Below the pieces are notes generated by a model that was given only the letters and a program-made list of their open reading frames with translations, did not search any database and was not told the origin of the DNA. A stretch of 59,094 nucleotides of DNA, taken from Chryseosolibacter indicum. Lineage in GTDB: Bacteria > Bacteroidota > Bacteroidia > Cytophagales > Cyclobacteriaceae. The position numbers and the translations under genes were made by a program. Shown here piece by piece: positions 28,593 to 38,331 of this stretch; positions within the stretch are counted from its first letter, which is position 1; every line of letters begins with the position of its first letter. Where the stretch lies: assembly GCF_018598585.1 (NCBI RefSeq), contig NZ_JAHESD010000032.1, forward strand, positions 1-59,094, read 5' to 3'.

Positions 28593-29309
28593 TTAAGCTA
28601 CTCGTGATGCTGCATCCTTATCAAGAAACCAATGCACGCTGCCAGAAATAGGTTGAATAAGTTGGGCAGGATATTCTTCAGGATTAAAAGGATCCTTTAA
28701 AATATGATGAACTGCATCGGCCTTTCCTTTGCCATAAACCAGGAAAGCAATTGTCTTTGCATCATTAATTAATGGTGCTGTTAATGTGATTCTGTATTGG
28801 TTAACTTCCTGTACGAAAACCTCCTTTACTAGTGATTGCTTTTCATGCAGAACAGCGGTATGCGGAAAGAGAGAAGCGGTGTGTGAGTTGTCTCCCAACC
28901 CCAATAGTATTAAGTCAAATTTACCAGCTACGCCCAAATGATTTTTTATAGCTTGTTCATACAACAGCGCAGACTCTGCCGGAGATACCGTTGTATTAAC
29001 AGGAAACACTTTATCATTTGTAATCAACAGGGGATCAAACAATGTTTCTCTTGCCATTCTGTAATTACTCTGAGGATCGTTTGACGGAACAAAGCGCTCA
29101 TCACCAAAAAAGAAATATACGTGCTCCCATTTAACTTTGTCGCTATAACGATCTGAGGCTAGCAATGTATACAATAGCTTAGGTGAACTGCCGCCAGATA
29201 ATGCAACTGTAAACTTCCCCGAGTTTTGAATTGCATCGTTAGCTTGTCTGACAAAGAAATCAGCAGTATCCGCAAGCAATGATTCAAGGCTATCTGTTAT
29301 ATGAAGCAT
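28593..29309 (-). CDS. pgl: 6-phosphogluconolactonase (DevB type)
   Basis: 238 residues from ATG 29309 (MLHITDSLESLLADTADFFV). Family blocks are FTVALSGGSSPKLLYTLL, WEHVYFFFGDERFVPSNDPQ, SNYRMARETLF, FDLILLGLGDNSHTASLFPH and RITLTAPLINDAKTIAFLVY. The enzyme hydrolyses 6-phosphogluconolactone in the second step of the oxidative pentose phosphate pathway. It starts 2 bases after the zwf stop and is the last gene of rpiB-gnd-zwf-pgl. The longer in-frame start at 29345 would overlap zwf and was rejected. Confidence 0.95.
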   Translation of the reverse strand: MLHITDSLESLLADTADFFVRQANDAIQNSGKFTVALSGGSSPKLLYTLLASDRYSDKVKWEHVYFFFGDERFVPSNDPQSNYRMARETLFDPLLITNDKVFPVNTTVSPAESALLYEQAIKNHLGVAGKFDLILLGLGDNSHTASLFPHTAVLHEKQSLVKEVFVQEVNQYRITLTAPLINDAKTIAFLVYGKGKADAVHHILKDPFNPEEYPAQLIQPISGSVHWFLDKDAASRVA

Positions 29310-29311
29310 CT

Positions 29312-30832
29312 TTATTTCTTGTTTTTTAATGGAAGGGTAAACCAATGAAATCCATCTTTTGCGATAAGTGCTTCAGCAAGTTCTGGTCCCCAGGAGTCAG
29401 CCGAGTAATTTGGGAAGTTCAAGCTCTTTTTCGCGCTCCAGGAATTCAGAACGGGCATAAGCAAGTCCCATGCTGCTTCAACCTGATCAGCTCTCATAAA
29501 CAATGTCTGATCTCCAATCATCGTATCAAGCAAAAGGGTCTCATAGGCTTCTGGAGATTGTCCTTCATATGCCCCTCTATAGTCAAAAATGAGATCTATA
29601 GGGTTTAATGTCATACTCAACCCAGGGCGTTTTGCCTGCATTTGAAGTCGGATACTCATTTCAGGTTGTATACTTATGATGAGTCTGTTCTGCTGCCATC
29701 CTTCAATGGTTTCAGTAGGAAAGATCATATGGGGTACATCCTTAAATTGTATTGTTATCGTAGAGGCTGTCTGATGCATTCTTTTGCCCGTGCGTAAATA
29801 AAAGGGAACACCATGCCAACGCCAGTTGTCAATAAATAATTTTAATGCAGCAAACGTCTCAGTATTTGACTCGGGGTTTACATTCTCTTCCTCTCTATAT
29901 CCCTTAACCTGCTTTCCTTCAATCCAACCACTTCCATATTGGCCTCTTACAGCGTTCTTTGCCACATCTTCAGGCTTAAACTTTCTCATCGCGTGCAGTA
30001 CATCTACCTTTCGGTTTCTTACTTCATCAGCCTGAAAACTAACCGGAGGCTCCATGGCTACCAAACAAAGCAACTGGAAAATATGATTTTGTACCATATC
30101 CCGTAAGGCACCAGCCTCTTCGTAATATCCACCGCGCCCCTCTACACCCAATTGTTCCGTTACAGAAATTTCAACATGGTCTATGTAGTTCCTGTTCCAA
30201 ATAGGCTCCAGAATGGAATTTGCAAAACGGAATGCGAGAATGTTTTGTACAGTTTCTTTACCGAGATAGTGATCTATACGATATATCTGCTGTTCAGTAA
30301 ATACGGTACTCAAAAGTTGATTTAACGCTTTTGCCGATTCAAAATCATGGCCAAATGGTTTTTCGATAACCACTCGCGTCTTTTCTGTATTCGCTGTAAG
30401 CTGATGTTTTGCAAGCTTCTCTGCTATAGTACCAAAGAACCTTGGCGCCACGGCCAGATAATAAATTACGCTTGGCTCTTCGCCCCAGGTTTCTTTAAAA
30501 TTATTTATCCTTCTAACTTGTTCCTGGTAACTATCATCGTTTCCTATATCAGAGATCTGGTAGTAAAGATGTTTTGAAAAGCTGGTCCAGCGTTCATCTG
30601 CTTTGCCGTTTCTTGAGTAACTATTGATGTCTTCCAATAATAGATCTCGATATTTCTCATCCGTATACGCCGAACGGCCCATACCAATAATAGCAAAATT
30701 AAGAGGCATCCAACCATCAAGGAAGAGGTTGTATAGGGCAGGAACAAGCTTGCGGGAAGTAAGATCACCAGACGCACCAAAGATAAAAAAGATTGTCCCA
30801 GGTAGCTGGATTCGTGTTTTAGATTTGTCCAT
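29312..30832 (-). CDS. zwf: Glucose-6-phosphate 1-dehydrogenase
   Basis: 506 residues from ATG 30832 (a TTG at 30844 was not preferred). The NADP site is FFIFGASGDLTSRKLVPALY. The active-site block YRIDHYLGKETVQNILAFRF contains the substrate lysine and catalytic histidine region, and DHVEISVTEQLGVEGRGGYY and GALRDMVQNHIFQLLCLVAM follow. It oxidises glucose 6-phosphate to 6-phosphogluconolactone and makes NADPH. It lies 15 bases after gnd and 2 bases before pgl. The neighbouring sphingolipid locus also uses glucose 6-phosphate through Ino1, but nothing in the sequence links the two. Confidence 0.97.
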   Translation of the reverse strand: MDKSKTRIQLPGTIFFIFGASGDLTSRKLVPALYNLFLDGWMPLNFAIIGMGRSAYTDEKYRDLLLEDINSYSRNGKADERWTSFSKHLYYQISDIGNDDSYQEQVRRINNFKETWGEEPSVIYYLAVAPRFFGTIAEKLAKHQLTANTEKTRVVIEKPFGHDFESAKALNQLLSTVFTEQQIYRIDHYLGKETVQNILAFRFANSILEPIWNRNYIDHVEISVTEQLGVEGRGGYYEEAGALRDMVQNHIFQLLCLVAMEPPVSFQADEVRNRKVDVLHAMRKFKPEDVAKNAVRGQYGSGWIEGKQVKGYREEENVNPESNTETFAALKLFIDNWRWHGVPFYLRTGKRMHQTASTITIQFKDVPHMIFPTETIEGWQQNRLIISIQPEMSIRLQMQAKRPGLSMTLNPIDLIFDYRGAYEGQSPEAYETLLLDTMIGDQTLFMRADQVEAAWDLLMPVLNSWSAKKSLNFPNYSADSWGPELAEALIAKDGFHWFTLPLKNKK

Positions 30833-30847
30833 CACGAGGATCAATAA

Positions 30848-32260
30848 TTATTTAACAATCCATTGAGTATGAAACACACCTTCCTTACCAATTCTTTCGT
30901 AGGTATGAGCACCAAAGTAATCACGCTGTGCCTGGATAAGGTTTGAAGGCATACGTTCACTTGTAAAGCTATCAAAGTAGCTGATCGCTGCTGTAAATCC
31001 CGGTATAGCAATACCAGATTTAATGGCAAGAGAAACTACTTCGCGCGTCGCAGGAATCAGGCTACTTACTTTTGTCTGAATTGAGTTGTCTATCAGTAAG
31101 TGAGGTAGTGATGGATCGTTTTGGTATGCGTCGAAGATATCCTGCAGGAAACTGGATCTAATGATACAGCCGCCTCTCCATATTTGGGCAATGCTGTCCA
31201 TCTTCAGGTCATATTTAAATTCTTTAGATGCTAGTGAAAGAAGATGCATACCCTGTGCATAGGATATTATTGTTGAAAAATAAAGCGCAGATTCCAAGGC
31301 ATCTACAAGCGATTCCTGCGACGTTATTTCAGTTGTATTTTTCTTATATAATTCCGCAGCTTTCGTTCTCAACGCCTTATATTTTGAAAGGTCACGCATA
31401 GACACTGCGGTATCTATTACCGTAAGTGGTGCCTGTAGATCCATTGCTATTTGGGAAGTCCACTTGCCTGTACCTTTAGAACGTGCTTCATCTTTAATGT
31501 CATTAACGAGAAGATGATCAACCCCAGGTTCTTTGAAGGTGAAAATATCGCGTGTTATCTCAATAAGAAATGATTGTAGTCTACCTTCATTCCACTTTTT
31601 AAATGTAGCATGAATCTTTTCATCAGAAAGCTTCAAGCCTCTCTTCATAAACTCATATGCCTCTGCTATCAACTGCATAATACCATATTCGATGCCATTA
31701 TGCACCATCTTCACAAAGTGACCAGATGCCCCAGGACCTACATAAGTCACACATGGATCGCCTTTAACTTTTGCTGCAACTGCTTCAAAAATCGGCCTTA
31801 CTACTTCGTAGGCTTTTTGATCCCCGCCTGGCATCATACTCGGGCCACGGCGTGCACCTTCTTCACCTCCCGATATGCCCATTCCAAAGAAGTGCAATCC
31901 TTTGTCCTTTAATTCTTCTACCCTTCTGTTTGTGTCAGAGAAATGAGAGTTACCACCATCTATTATCAAGTCGCCTTTGCTTAAAAGTGGTGTCAACTCT
32001 TGTATTACTTCATCAACAATCTTACCAGCAGGAACAAGCATCATAATTGCACGAGGCGTTTGTAAACTGTTTATAAAATCCTGTACAGCACTAAAACCTT
32101 TAACCGGAAGTGATCCTGCTTCCTTTCTCAACAATGTAATTTTACTTTCATCTTTATCCAGACCGGATACGTTAAAACCATGGTCTGCCATATTTAATAA
32201 CAGGTTACGGCCCATTGTTCCCATACCTATTATTCCAAAAACACTAGAATCGTTTTTCAT
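30848..32260 (-). CDS. gnd: 6-phosphogluconate dehydrogenase, decarboxylating
   Basis: 470 residues. The cofactor loop is GIIGMGTMGRNLLLNMADHG, the substrate site is HFFGMGISGGEEGARRGPSM, and the catalytic lysine lies in GASGHFVKMVHNGIEYGIMQ. The C-terminal lobe has IWRGGCIIRSSFLQDI and LIQAQRDYFGAHTYERI. Length and domain order fit the standard homodimeric form (about 470 aa). It converts 6-phosphogluconate to ribulose 5-phosphate and yields NADPH. It sits between rpiB and zwf on the minus strand with short gaps (41 and 15 bases), in one operon. Confidence 0.97.
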   Translation of the reverse strand: MKNDSSVFGIIGMGTMGRNLLLNMADHGFNVSGLDKDESKITLLRKEAGSLPVKGFSAVQDFINSLQTPRAIMMLVPAGKIVDEVIQELTPLLSKGDLIIDGGNSHFSDTNRRVEELKDKGLHFFGMGISGGEEGARRGPSMMPGGDQKAYEVVRPIFEAVAAKVKGDPCVTYVGPGASGHFVKMVHNGIEYGIMQLIAEAYEFMKRGLKLSDEKIHATFKKWNEGRLQSFLIEITRDIFTFKEPGVDHLLVNDIKDEARSKGTGKWTSQIAMDLQAPLTVIDTAVSMRDLSKYKALRTKAAELYKKNTTEITSQESLVDALESALYFSTIISYAQGMHLLSLASKEFKYDLKMDSIAQIWRGGCIIRSSFLQDIFDAYQNDPSLPHLLIDNSIQTKVSSLIPATREVVSLAIKSGIAIPGFTAAISYFDSFTSERMPSNLIQAQRDYFGAHTYERIGKEGVFHTQWIVK

Positions 32261-32301
32261 TAGTTTTTATTTGCTCAGGTAAATAAAATTTAAAAGTTTG
32301 A

Positions 32302-32748
32302 TTAATGCTCCTCAAGATCAGAGATTTTTTTTAACCTGCGTAAATGTCTTTCTGCATTTGTAAACTCCGCTTTAAGAAAGGTATCAATAATCTCTTCCGC
32401 CAGCTTCTCTCCTATTACCCTTCCTCCCAGGCATATCAGGTTCATATTGTCATCTTCAACACCCTGGTGTGCCGAAAATGTATCATGCACAAGTGCTGCC
32501 CTTACGCCTTTTATTTTATTGGCGGCGATTGAGGCGCCCACGCCACTTCCGCAGATCGCTATGCCCCGTTCGACTACGCCTAAGCTTACAGCATTGGCAA
32601 GTGGCGTAACAAGATCAGGATAATCATCTGCATCATTTAATGAACTGGCTCCAAAATCTTTTACATTATGACCCATTCGCGAAAGTCTTTCCCGAAGTTT
32701 TTCCTTTAAGAAAAATCCCCCATGATCTGCAGCAATCCCAATTTTCAT
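32302..32748 (-). CDS. rpiB: Ribose-5-phosphate isomerase B
   Basis: 148 residues of the LacA/RpiB fold: MKIGIAADHGGFFLKEKLRE, GHNVKDFGASS, DDYPDLVTPLANAV, the catalytic ICGSGVGASIAANKIKGVRA, and ALVHDTFSAHQGVEDDNMNL with the conserved DTFSA. It interconverts ribose 5-phosphate and ribulose 5-phosphate, directly after the gnd product. It is the first gene of the operon, so its 222-base upstream gap should hold the promoter, although no clear consensus was picked out. Confidence 0.96.
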   Translation of the reverse strand: MKIGIAADHGGFFLKEKLRERLSRMGHNVKDFGASSLNDADDYPDLVTPLANAVSLGVVERGIAICGSGVGASIAANKIKGVRAALVHDTFSAHQGVEDDNMNLICLGGRVIGEKLAEEIIDTFLKAEFTNAERHLRRLKKISDLEEH

Positions 32749-32970
32749 ATTGACGTTATTTAGAGTAAATATCCTGTAGAAGAATTATAAAGCTACCTAA
32801 GTATGTGAGTGGGGTTGTAAACTGCATAGGTAGCATGTATTCTTTAGGTAGTCAATAGTTGAAGCAGCTATTAGATATTCTTTAAGAGTAATAATATATC
32901 TTCTTGAATTGTTTGTTATCGTTCCCGAAGGCTATCCCCCACTACACGTCCTGCTGAAGAAGGAACGTAC

Positions 32971-33489
32971 TTATTGTTCTACTTCAACAATACATTCCAC
33001 CTCTACAATCATATTTAATGGTAGCGCATTTACACCCAGCGCCGTTCTTGCATGTTTCCCTTTTTCACCAAAAACTTCTACCATCAGATCAGAAAAACCA
33101 TTAACAACTTTTGGATGATCATAAAAAGTATCTTCACTGTTAACAAATCCATTTACCTTTACAATTCTCTTCACCTTACGAAGATCTCCTAGCATGTTTT
33201 TTAAAACGGAAATCTGCTGGATGGCTGTTAGTCGCGCTGCCTCATAACCTTTTTCCATGCTTACATCTTTGCCAAGTTTTCCCTGCATATACTTTCCATC
33301 CATTAACAACGGCCCTTTGCCTGATAAAAAGATCAGATTATTAACCTGTACGCCATGAACATAGTTGGCAATCGGAGAACCTATCTGGGGAAGCGTTATA
33401 CCCAATGTATTAAGTTTTTCCTCTGGTGTTTGTGTTAAGCCTTTTATTGAAAGTGATAAAAGGATTAATAAGGTTAGCGTCTTTGTCAT
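32971..33489 (-). CDS. RidA family protein with signal peptide
   Basis: 172 residues: signal peptide MTKTLTLLILLSLSIKGLTQ, then a RidA/YjgF domain with LNTLGITLPQIGSPIANYVH, NNLIFLSGKGPL, GKLGKDVSMEKGYEAARLTA, QQISVLKNMLGDLRKVKRIV and the C-terminal GKHARTALGVNALPLNMIVE. RidA proteins deaminate reactive enamine or imine intermediates. An exported version is less usual and implies a periplasmic substrate. It is divergent from the MFS gene with 265 bases between them. Confidence 0.88.
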   Translation of the reverse strand: MTKTLTLLILLSLSIKGLTQTPEEKLNTLGITLPQIGSPIANYVHGVQVNNLIFLSGKGPLLMDGKYMQGKLGKDVSMEKGYEAARLTAIQQISVLKNMLGDLRKVKRIVKVNGFVNSEDTFYDHPKVVNGFSDLMVEVFGEKGKHARTALGVNALPLNMIVEVECIVEVEQ

Positions 33490-33754
33490 ACGAATGAATG
33501 ATAAACTTTAGTTTGATTTAAACGAGTGTGGCTCAAATGTAGAGAAACTCTTGTATTAAAAACCGGTTTGTTAAAATAACAGCTAATCCTTTTGATAACG
33601 TTTGCACTCATGAATAGAAGTCATTGTAGTCACATTAAAGCGTTGGAATTGCAAGAGGCTTGTTGATATTGCGAACATTTTAACTTAACCTTTAGTTATT
33701 AAAGCACTCGAATTACTTACTGTTAATTCACATTTATTTGTATTTAAACGATTT

Positions 33755-34939
33755 ATGAAACGTAGTCTTATATCACTAACATTGGGCGGGCTAAGCCTGG
33801 GCATGACAGAATTTATGATGATGGGAGTTCTGCCTGATGTATCTAATTCCCTGCACATATCAATACCAACCGCTGGCTATCTCATCTCAGCTTATGCGCT
33901 CGGTGTCGTTATCGGGGCTCCTTTAATGGCTGGCCTCACAAGAAAGTATGCGGCAAAAAACATCCTCATTGGGTTAATGATCATGTTTGCCGTTTTCAAT
34001 GCTCTTTTTGCCTTATCACCCAATTACATATTACTCTTTGTAACAAGATTACTGTCTGGACTACCACACGGCGCGTTCTTTGGCGTTGGTGCCGTTGTAG
34101 CCAGCAGGCTTGCTGAGCCGGGGAAAAAAGCTCAAGCAGTTGCGCTCATGTTTGCAGGACTTACAATTGCCAACATCGTAGGTGTACCTATCGGCACGTA
34201 CATTGGTCATAACTTCAGTTGGCGATTGTCTTTTATGATTGTAGCCTTGTTTGGTTTAATAACAGCCCTCGCTGTAAAGAAATGGATGCCTCTTCTGGAA
34301 GATGATCACGAACAGAATTCCGAACCTATGCTGAGTGCTTTTAAAAAGTTGGAAGTATGGCTTATTATTGGCGTGTCAACAATAGGTACCGGAGGACTAT
34401 TTGCCTGGATCAGCTACATCGCTCCTTTGATGACTGAAGTAGCGCATTTCGAAAGCAATTCTATTACATTTATCATGATCATTGCCGGGTTAGGGATGGC
34501 CGCGGGCAATCTTATCGGCGGACGCCTTGCTGATAAATATTCTCCTTTAAGAACAACGGCGTTACTGCTATTGGGCATGATCTCCTCTCTGCTTATTGTG
34601 TCTGTAATTGCCGAATATAAAGTGCTCACTATAATCATGACCTTCATTACCGGAGCTATCGCTTTTGCCGTAATTGCTCCCATGCAAATGCTCATGATTA
34701 ATGCTGCGAAGGGATCTGAAATGATCGCTTCCAGTGCTTTACAGGCGAGTGCTAACATGGGCAACGCATTAGGTGCTTTTCTCGGTGGCTTGCCAATTGC
34801 GGCGGGGTTAGGATATACTTCTCCTATGTATGTTGGCGCTTTATTGGCTACCTGTGGTTTTATTATCACGCTTGTTATAAAAGCCCGCAATACACACCTG
34901 CGCAAATTAGATCCACAGCCAGTCGTTCTTAAGAATTAA
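33755..34939 (+). CDS. MFS exporter, AraJ-like
   Basis: 394 residues with 12 membrane helices. The N-terminal block is SLTLGGLSLGMTEFMMMGVL, followed by a motif-A-like stretch GLTRKYAAKN and the LSGLPHGAFFGVGAVVASRL segment of the AraJ/YdhP branch. AraJ-family members are drug- or sugar-efflux proteins of the major facilitator superfamily; the substrate cannot be told. It is a single gene, divergent from the RidA gene. Start ATG 33755 follows an AT-rich leader with no strong ribosome-binding site. Confidence 0.9.
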   Translation: MKRSLISLTLGGLSLGMTEFMMMGVLPDVSNSLHISIPTAGYLISAYALGVVIGAPLMAGLTRKYAAKNILIGLMIMFAVFNALFALSPNYILLFVTRLLSGLPHGAFFGVGAVVASRLAEPGKKAQAVALMFAGLTIANIVGVPIGTYIGHNFSWRLSFMIVALFGLITALAVKKWMPLLEDDHEQNSEPMLSAFKKLEVWLIIGVSTIGTGGLFAWISYIAPLMTEVAHFESNSITFIMIIAGLGMAAGNLIGGRLADKYSPLRTTALLLLGMISSLLIVSVIAEYKVLTIIMTFITGAIAFAVIAPMQMLMINAAKGSEMIASSALQASANMGNALGAFLGGLPIAAGLGYTSPMYVGALLATCGFIITLVIKARNTHLRKLDPQPVVLKN

Positions 34940-35021
34940 ATAAAGTCAGGTAAAAGCCAGATAAATCAAAGGCACCGCCTGAATCTGTTCTGAAATAATC
35001 TCTAAAACAACCTGACAAGTA

Positions 35022-35062
35022 AAACCCCTTCAGCATAAAGTATGTATTATGCCGAAGGGGTT
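35022..35062. terminator. Large intergenic hairpin downstream of the MFS and RND genes
   Basis: AACCCCTTCAGCATA pairs with TATGCCGAAGGGGTT with one G-U pair, in a 41-base hairpin 82 bases past the MFS stop. On the minus strand it is followed by TTTTA, so it may act as a second terminator of the efflux operon; on the plus strand it may end MFS transcription or stabilise its 3' end. Confidence 0.5.
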
Positions 35063-35104
35063 CAGGGTCGTGCTGAAGTATCAGGCTATGCAACAAGCAA
35101 GCAC

Positions 35105-35140
35105 AAAAAAAGAGAGACTACCTTGACAGTAGCCCCTCTT
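35105..35140 (-). terminator. Intrinsic terminator of the efflux operon
   Basis: On the minus strand AGAGGGGCTAC pairs with GTAGTCTCTCT (two G-U pairs) around a 7-base loop and is followed by seven T residues. It starts 23 bases after the RND pump stop. Confidence 0.75.
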
Positions 35141-35162
35141 AGCACAACATCTTATCTGAATT

Positions 35163-38100
35163 TTAAGAACCCTGTAACTCTTTCTTTTTATTCCGATAAG
35201 CAATCTTAGTAATCAACACATAAAGTACAGGAACCACGAAGATAGCGAGCGAGCTGGCCGCCACCATCCCTCCTGCCACTGTCCATCCTATGGTTTTACG
35301 CGCTTCCGCTCCTGCGCCTGATGAGAATGCCAAAGGCAACACACCAAGAATAAATGCCAGCGACGTCATAATAATTGGCCGAAGACGTAACTGTACTGCT
35401 TCAAGTGTAGCAGCAACGATCTCCATCCCGCGGTCAACACGTTCCTTGGCAAATTCAACAATCAAAATCGCATTCTTCGCTGCCAGACCAATCAACGTTA
35501 TTAACCCTATCTGCGCATAAATATTATTGGTAAGGTTAGGCATAAACGTTAATGTAAGAATAGAACCCAATGCACCAATAGGCACCGCAAAGATAACCGA
35601 GAATGGAACTGACCAGCTCTCGTATAGCGCAGCAAGGAAAAGGAACACGAATACAATTGAGATCGAAAAGATAAGCAATGTACTGTTACCTGCTTTAATC
35701 TCTTCACGGCTCATACCAGAAAATTCGTAGCTATAACCTACAGGCAATACCTGTGCGGCAACTTCTTCCAACGCTTTTATGGCTTCACCGCTACTATATC
35801 CCGGTTTAGGAGCTCCCATTATTTCAGCAGAACGGTATAGATTATAGTGAGTTACAAGAGCAGGCGTTTCTATTACTTTGGTAGTAATTAAAGCACTGAG
35901 CGGAACCATATTACCTGCACTGTTACGCACACGATACTTCCCAATGTCATCTATGTTCTTTCTATACAAAGTATCAGCCTGTGCTACCACGCGGAAGTTT
36001 CTTCCATAAACGTTGAAGTCATTCACATAACTACTACCGAGTAATGTAGACAGCGTGCTATAGGCATCTGCAACAGATACACCCAATTTTTTCGCTTTCT
36101 CTTTATCTACATCAACCTGATAGCTGGGCGTTCTCGCAGTAAAGAATGAGTACGCCATAGCAATTTCAGGACGCTGATTTACAGCGCCTAAAAACTTATG
36201 AAGCACACCCTCAAACTGTTTAATATCATCTGTACTTGTTGTCTGCTGCAACTCGAAGGTAAAACCAGAAGACTGCCCAAGACCGGGAATGGCAGGTGGC
36301 GCAATAGCTATAATACGTGCATTTTTAATGTCTGCCGTGCGTCGCTGTATTTCCGCAATAACAGCAGGAACACTTTCTGTTTCAGGATTGCGTTCATCCC
36401 AGTGTTTAAGGTTAATGAATACCGTACCGGTATTTGATTTGTTAGAGAACGTAAGTACGTTCAGCCCTGCTAAACCTCCGGCTGTGTGTACTGCAGGAAT
36501 GGCCTTGATACGTTTCTGTAGTTCAAGGATAAGGTCTATACTACGTGTTGTAGAACTTCCCTCTGGCAATTCGAAGGCAACAATAACACGTTTCTCATCT
36601 TCTGTTGGAATGAAACCTGTTGGCTTGTTCTTGAACAGCAAGAACAGACCTACAAATAGAACCACCATCATCACCATTACGTACGGTGTCTTCTTTATCC
36701 AGGTATGTACACCGTTTGTATATGAGCCTGTAACTTTTCCAAACCAGTTGTTAAAGCGATCGAAGAAACGGTCAAGGAAATTCTTCTTTTCATTCTTATC
36801 AGCGGGCTTCAGCATAAGCATACACAATGCAGGTGTTAAAGAAAGTGCTACGAAGGCAGAGATAAGAACTGATACTGCAATAGTAATAGCAAACTGTTGA
36901 TAGAGCTTGCCTACAATACCAGGCACAAAGCCTACAGGCACGAATACCGCGGTAAGAATTAACGCGATCGCGATTACAGGGCCCGAAATCTCGCGCATCG
37001 CTTTAATGGTTGCGTCTTTAGGCGATAACTTTTCATGGTCCATGTTATGCTGAACCGCTTCCACCACCACAATCGCGTCATCAACCACAATACCAATTGA
37101 CAATACGAACGCGAATAGCGTCAGGGTATTAATTGTAAATCCAAATGGTATGAAGAATATAAACGTACCGATAAGTGATACCGGAATAGCCAGAATCGGA
37201 ATGAGTGTCGCTCTCCAGTTCTGAAGGAACAAGAATACCACTATGATTACAAGTACAAGGGCTTCTATAAGCGTATGTATAACCTCGTTGATGGAAACCT
37301 CTACCACGGAAGTTGTTTCAACGGGAATGAGGTAGTCAATATCCTTAGGAAAACTCTTCTTCAATTCAGCCAGTGTCTTCATAACACCTTCGTTTGTATC
37401 GAGGGCATTGGCACCAGGAGCAAGATAAAGCAGCATGAAGGCTGCGCTTACCATTCACAAACGGATTGTTACCGTAATTGAATTTAGCCAATTCAACACG
37501 GGCAACATCACGCAGGTAAACCATATTACCAGTTTGCGGATTGGTGCGCACAATAAGGTTTTCGAAATCCTCCTTCCTGTTGATCCTGCTATTGGTAAGA
37601 ATGTTGTACTCAAATGCCTGGTTTGAAGGCTGAGGTGTACCACCTACAGAACCAGCAGCAATCTGAAGATTCTGCTCTGCAAGGGCTGCGGTAACATCAG
37701 CTGGGGTCATACCCATACTGGCAAGCTTTTCAGGATTAAGCCATACACGCATACTAAAATCATCACCTACAGAAAATATATCACCTACGCCCTTCACACG
37801 AAGCAAAGCATCCTTTAAGTATATGTTTGCATAGTTACCAAGGAAAGTGGCATCATGGGTACCGTTAGGCGAATACAACGCAAGCGCCATAAAGATACTC
37901 GGGTTACGTTTTCTTACAGTAATACCGAGACGTCTCACAATTTCAGGCAGGGTTGGCTCTGCAACGCTCACCCTGTTCTGAACATCAAGGGTAGCAATAT
38001 CAATATTGGTACCTATATCAAAAGTAACCGTGATGGAGCTTTGTCCGCTACCGGTACTGTTACTGCTTATGTACGACATGCCAGGTGTACCGTTAACCTG

Positions 38101-38304
38101 GGTTTCGATGGCGGTAGTTGTTGTTTGTTCAACCGTTTGTGCATCCGCACCTATGTATGAGCCTGTTATAGACACCGTAGGTGGCGTTATATCCGGATAT
38201 TGGGATATTGGTAGCGTACTCATCGCTATTATCCCCACCAGCACAATCACAATTGAAATTACAATTGCAGTGACCGGCCTTTTTATAAAAACATCTGCTA
38301 TCAT
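35163..38304 (-). pseudogene. HAE1-type RND efflux pump, split by one frameshift
   Basis: Two frames together encode a complete AcrB-like pump. The first part (ATG at 38304 to codon ending 37447, 286 residues) begins MIADVFIKRPVTAIVISIVI and ends VNGK; the second (from 37445 to 35163, 760 residues) continues AAFMLLYLAPGANALDT. The seam is at about 37446, where a base too many (or two too few) breaks the usual NGK(P)AAF junction. Joined length is about 1046 residues, normal for the family. TM4 aspartates are intact (GIVVDDAIVV). The defect may be a real mutation or a sequencing error; with the frame fixed it would export drugs or lipids with the adaptor and TolC genes. Confidence 0.9.
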
Positions 38305-38331
38305 TTTCTACGTCTGTAAATCTTAAAATTC

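Noticed and set aside
29312-32748. Functional link between the pentose-phosphate operon and Ino1 through glucose 6-phosphate
   Set aside because: Only shared metabolite and distance; separate operons and no shared regulatory sequence seen.
34414-34905. 163-residue open frame on the minus strand inside the MFS gene
   Set aside because: It is the shadow of a strongly conserved transporter on the other strand; no family features.
36289-36900. 203-residue open frame on the plus strand inside the RND pump gene
   Set aside because: Antisense to conserved RND sequence, with no recognisable domain; chance frame.
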